Below the pieces are notes generated by a model, which saw only the letters and a program-made list of their open reading frames with translations, did not search any database and had not been told where the DNA came from. Both the position numbers and the translations under genes were made by a program. From NCBI RefSeq assembly GCF_963576615.1, contig NC_088712.1, positions 11,662,541 through 11,726,540 on the forward strand: DNA of 64,000 nucleotides. Reading direction: 5' to 3'. Of this stretch, positions 61,205 through 64,000 are shown piece by piece (the first letter of the stretch is position 1; each line of letters starts with the position of its first letter). Origin of the DNA: Watersipora subatra (lineage: Eukaryota > Bryozoa > Gymnolaemata > Cheilostomatida > Watersiporidae).

Positions 61205-61330
61205 AGTGCGTTGGATTTGAGAAAATCTGAAATGCACATTCATGGTATTGTGACTATCGTGATTCTATGGAAGTAGCAGAGGTCTACCCAAAATATCAAC
61301 TAAAAAGTCTACAGGTAAAATTCTATGTAT
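61205..61330 (+). repeat. Detached relic of the composite-satellite module
   Basis: ATTTGAGAAAATCTGAAATG CAC...CATGGTATTGTGACTATCGTG and TTCTATGGAAGTAGCAGAGG follow the order of the module end (GACTTTAGAAAACCTGCAGTGC, GGTTTCATGACTATTGTG, TTCTATGTAAGTCGCGAAGG). It lies about 3.6 kb outside the array. Confidence 0.55.
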
Positions 61331-61749
61331 AACATCAAAGAGAGATGGCTGAGGAATTTCTTTTAAAACATTATCTTAACCCACCTCTCTGTTAAAATTT
61401 ACCTTTCCCAACAGAATACTACCAGACAAGCTAAATTCAACAAAGTTATAAATTTTAAATTGAAAAGTAATTCATGTTCTACCATTTTAGAAGGATCAAG
61501 TTAGTTGGATAGTATTCTACTATCATCATGCATATTACAAATGGAAGTCATGTGAGTTGAGTAAAGACTAAAGTACATTGGAGGAACATCGATGGAATTT
61601 GTTGACTTTGAATTCACTGCAGCCGACACTAGTGATGAACACTCCTGTGTATGTACTTGGAGTACTTAATGTGTACTCCTGCTGCTTTGTCATGACTGGC
61701 TAGGAGTCTTATATTTCAAATTAACGCGAAATGAAACAAAAAAGTACTT

Positions 61750-62470
61750 TTAACCTTTTGAACCCTAAGGGCTGGTATTCCAGCATTGCTTAGGGCATGT
61801 CAGAAAACCTAACCGGCATTAACATGACTTGGTTTACAAATGCTATTTCCAAGTAACAGTGTAAACCAAACAAATTTTGTTGCGTACAGCATTAGACCAT
61901 ATTTTTCTTTTCCACTTATAACCGTTTTTCAGTCATCTTTATCCACTCCGTTCGTTTTATCAACAATTTCAATTGGAACGATATCGCGAAAAAATCGATA
62001 CGATACGTTTGTTGGTCGGTCATAGATGAGTGTGATGCAAATGAAGAAATTTATGATAGTAATTATAATTTTACAGTTTATCTTGAGCCATGAAATGATG
62101 AAGAACGCGCACTCGATGGATCTGGTGTTATTATAGATATCTTTATGAGCTTTTAAAAACTTATAATTTTTTACAGTTTTAGCCCGAATAGTGGTGCTTT
62201 TTTCTGTTAGATGACATTTTCTTTGGGTTGACCAACATTTTTACTAGTGTTTCACGAAATATCATTGTATTATGAGCTTATTTAGATATATTCAATGAAA
62301 GTTTAAAACCTTCAGATCGTTAGACGAATTGCCAGGGTTACTGACAGCGTTGACAAGGACGGCCAGGGTTCAATATTCAACAATCCGGATGAAAACAAAT
62401 TGAAAACTTATAGGAGCGTCTCTACAGCTGAAGAAAAAGTTGAAAATCCCTATTTTAAACGCAGTAGGAT
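61750..62470. repeat. Dispersed repeat, borders unclear
   Basis: The right part (62240-62375) is the inverted partner of 44108-44248. TTTTGAACCCTAAGGGCTGG at 61758 and GACGGCCAGGGTTCAATATT at 62360 might be its two ends. Confidence 0.35.
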
Positions 62471-62474
62471 ACGA

Positions 62475-64000
62475 GAAAGTTGGCCAAAGAATATAGGCTT
62501 ACTTTAATATTGCCAATTTTTATGAGGATCGCCAAAGATGAAGGATGTTATCTATACCAGAGTCCATAGCAGCATACTTTTATCTCACTTTGCAGCAGGC
62601 ATTTGAAATAGGAACCAAAGTACAAAAACGTTCAAACTGGAATAGCTTGCGTTGCATTTTCTCGCGCATCGTTTTTACATGCCATTTACATCTTTCGTAA
62701 CATGAAACAATAGTTTGCGAGTAACAAATTTGCTTGACTCGCTGTTTTTTGCCGTTTCAATCTTGCGAATGATACAAACTAGCAGAATAACTGAGTCATG
62801 GAAATGTAGTGATATAAATGGACATCCACAAGTTTTCTATTTACATTGTATGCTGTGATCAACAGAAGGTTCTGTTACCAGCTGAGACATTGTGTCTTAC
62901 ATAACGTCTTCTCAAGCCAGCAAACGCTACTAGAACAGTACCTATTCCTATTGGCTGCTGGTGAATTGGCATGTAGCCAAGGTAATAGCCGAGCTTCTTT
63001 AGAGAGCTGTTTACTGTTTCAGTAGAATATAAAATGGCAATGAATAGCATCAAATATCCATGCCCAGCATCACTATTCAATTTAAAAAAATTATGATCAG
63101 AAATTTGATAAACTTTGCACTAAATCAATAACAGAAATAAATGAAACATTTGTGCTAGATAAAAAAGTTCACTACATTCCATTGACTCTTTACTGTGACC
63201 AATATATTGAATCCCCTGCAGACGAACTGCGAGTGACTAAACCAGCAGTTCAGTTTGTGTGACTAGCAACTTCTAGCTACTAATTTTATATACTATTATT
63301 TATTGTTTTATTATTACCACGTATATATTATGTCACAATTTTATAAAGCACTAGCAGCCAGCCTGGAGTTGTTTAGGAGTCCTCAATCTTTCAATCATAT
63401 ATCCCAGCAGGCTTGTAATATTACGATAGGATTTTTGCAACATACAGCCACTTATTTCCAGTCGCTGTATATAAATATCCGACACACTAAATACTAAGTG
63501 AATGCACACCATTGCACACAATATTGATGCCTACATTAAGTGAGCCATGTAACAATAGTAATGATAGGATATGGTCTGATAGTAACCAATTCATGTGCAG
63601 GTCGTGCACGCTGATTTCTGACATGCGCTAGTAAAATCATGTTAACATCATTTCTTTTGTAATGATTTTAGCATAATCATGCTATCGGCCTACATACTTC
63701 CATGGAGTATAAACTAACCGTTATTCTCATAACACAATGTATCAACTGCTGACCTGCCTCTACGGTTCCTATCTCCCTGCCATTATCACGGTTTGAAGAT
63801 ATTTTCGATTGAACAGCGGTTTGTTAGAGCTCCGCATCATCTGTATATCTTCAGGGAGATGATTTCAACGGACACTTGAGATTAGTACATCTGCAAAAAC
63901 AAAATAGAAAAAACTAAAAATATTATTTTAACGCAGTGTAACTAAAGATTTACCTGTGATAAGCACACAAAGTTACAAGATTATGATCATAATACAGTCA
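62475..64000. other. Right edge, no supported gene
   Basis: A 73-codon minus-strand frame (63080-62859, HQQPIGIGTVLVAFAGLRRR) has a protein-like composition but no clear splice context. A good acceptor (TTTTGTTTTTGCAG, about 63896) on the minus strand could start an exon; no frame stays open. These hint at more exons of the gene at 61070-60965 but are not called. Confidence 0.3.

Noticed and set aside
62859-63080. 73-codon minus-strand frame
   Set aside because: Protein-like in parts, but the acceptor is weak, no donor is clear and the frame starts in AT-rich sequence. Kept only as a remark.

Overview
The window looks like an AT-rich, intron-rich genome of an invertebrate animal. Long introns with GT-AG borders, a spliceosomal U1 snRNA pair, tRNA-derived SINE-like sequences and many small DNA transposons all say metazoan. 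The tropomyosin rod ends in a Ser-Ala-Tyr-like tail that recalls the Ser-Gly-Tyr end of invertebrate tropomyosins. I cannot name a phylum.

The main gene lies on the minus strand (coding 32150 to 3801). I rebuilt it from 13 coding exons whose splice phases agree. It encodes an atypical tropomyosin. A disordered N-terminal extension of about 284 residues, rich in Gln, Pro, Asn and Tyr with a run of 11 glutamines, is followed by a coiled-coil rod of about 359 residues. The start of the rod aligns with the N-terminus of tropomyosin, and its last two exons align without gaps to the tropomyosin C-terminus. This layout is like the insect Tm1-I/C isoform. The reading frame is damaged in up to three places: one frameshift and two in-frame stops, each stop one C-to-T change away from a sense codon.

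Two 164-nt U1 snRNA genes on the minus strand bracket coding exon 1, one in intron 1 (30344-30507) and one upstream (34405-34568). They lie in a duplicated segment of more than 1.2 kb. The first copy keeps a good Sm site; the second has a broken one. At the left edge (1-365) is the last exon of a plus-strand gene with a poly(A) signal.

From 35 to 44 kb I see AT microsatellites, a 1.8-kb mariner-like element, a duplicated SINE-like repeat and otherwise unassigned sequence. From 44.5 to 57.6 kb lies a composite satellite: a roughly 600-bp module occurs five times, alternating with arrays of a 40-bp minisatellite. The longest array runs about 7.9 kb and contains higher-order duplications at offsets of 1833, 2871 and 4704 bp. 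A 444-bp hAT-type element with a perfect 8-bp target duplication sits inside the first module. From 57.6 kb to the end there is a decayed hAT transposase C-terminus, a TTAA-flanked fold-back element with arms of about 280 bp, and one well-bounded minus-strand exon (61070-60965) of a gene I do not recognise.
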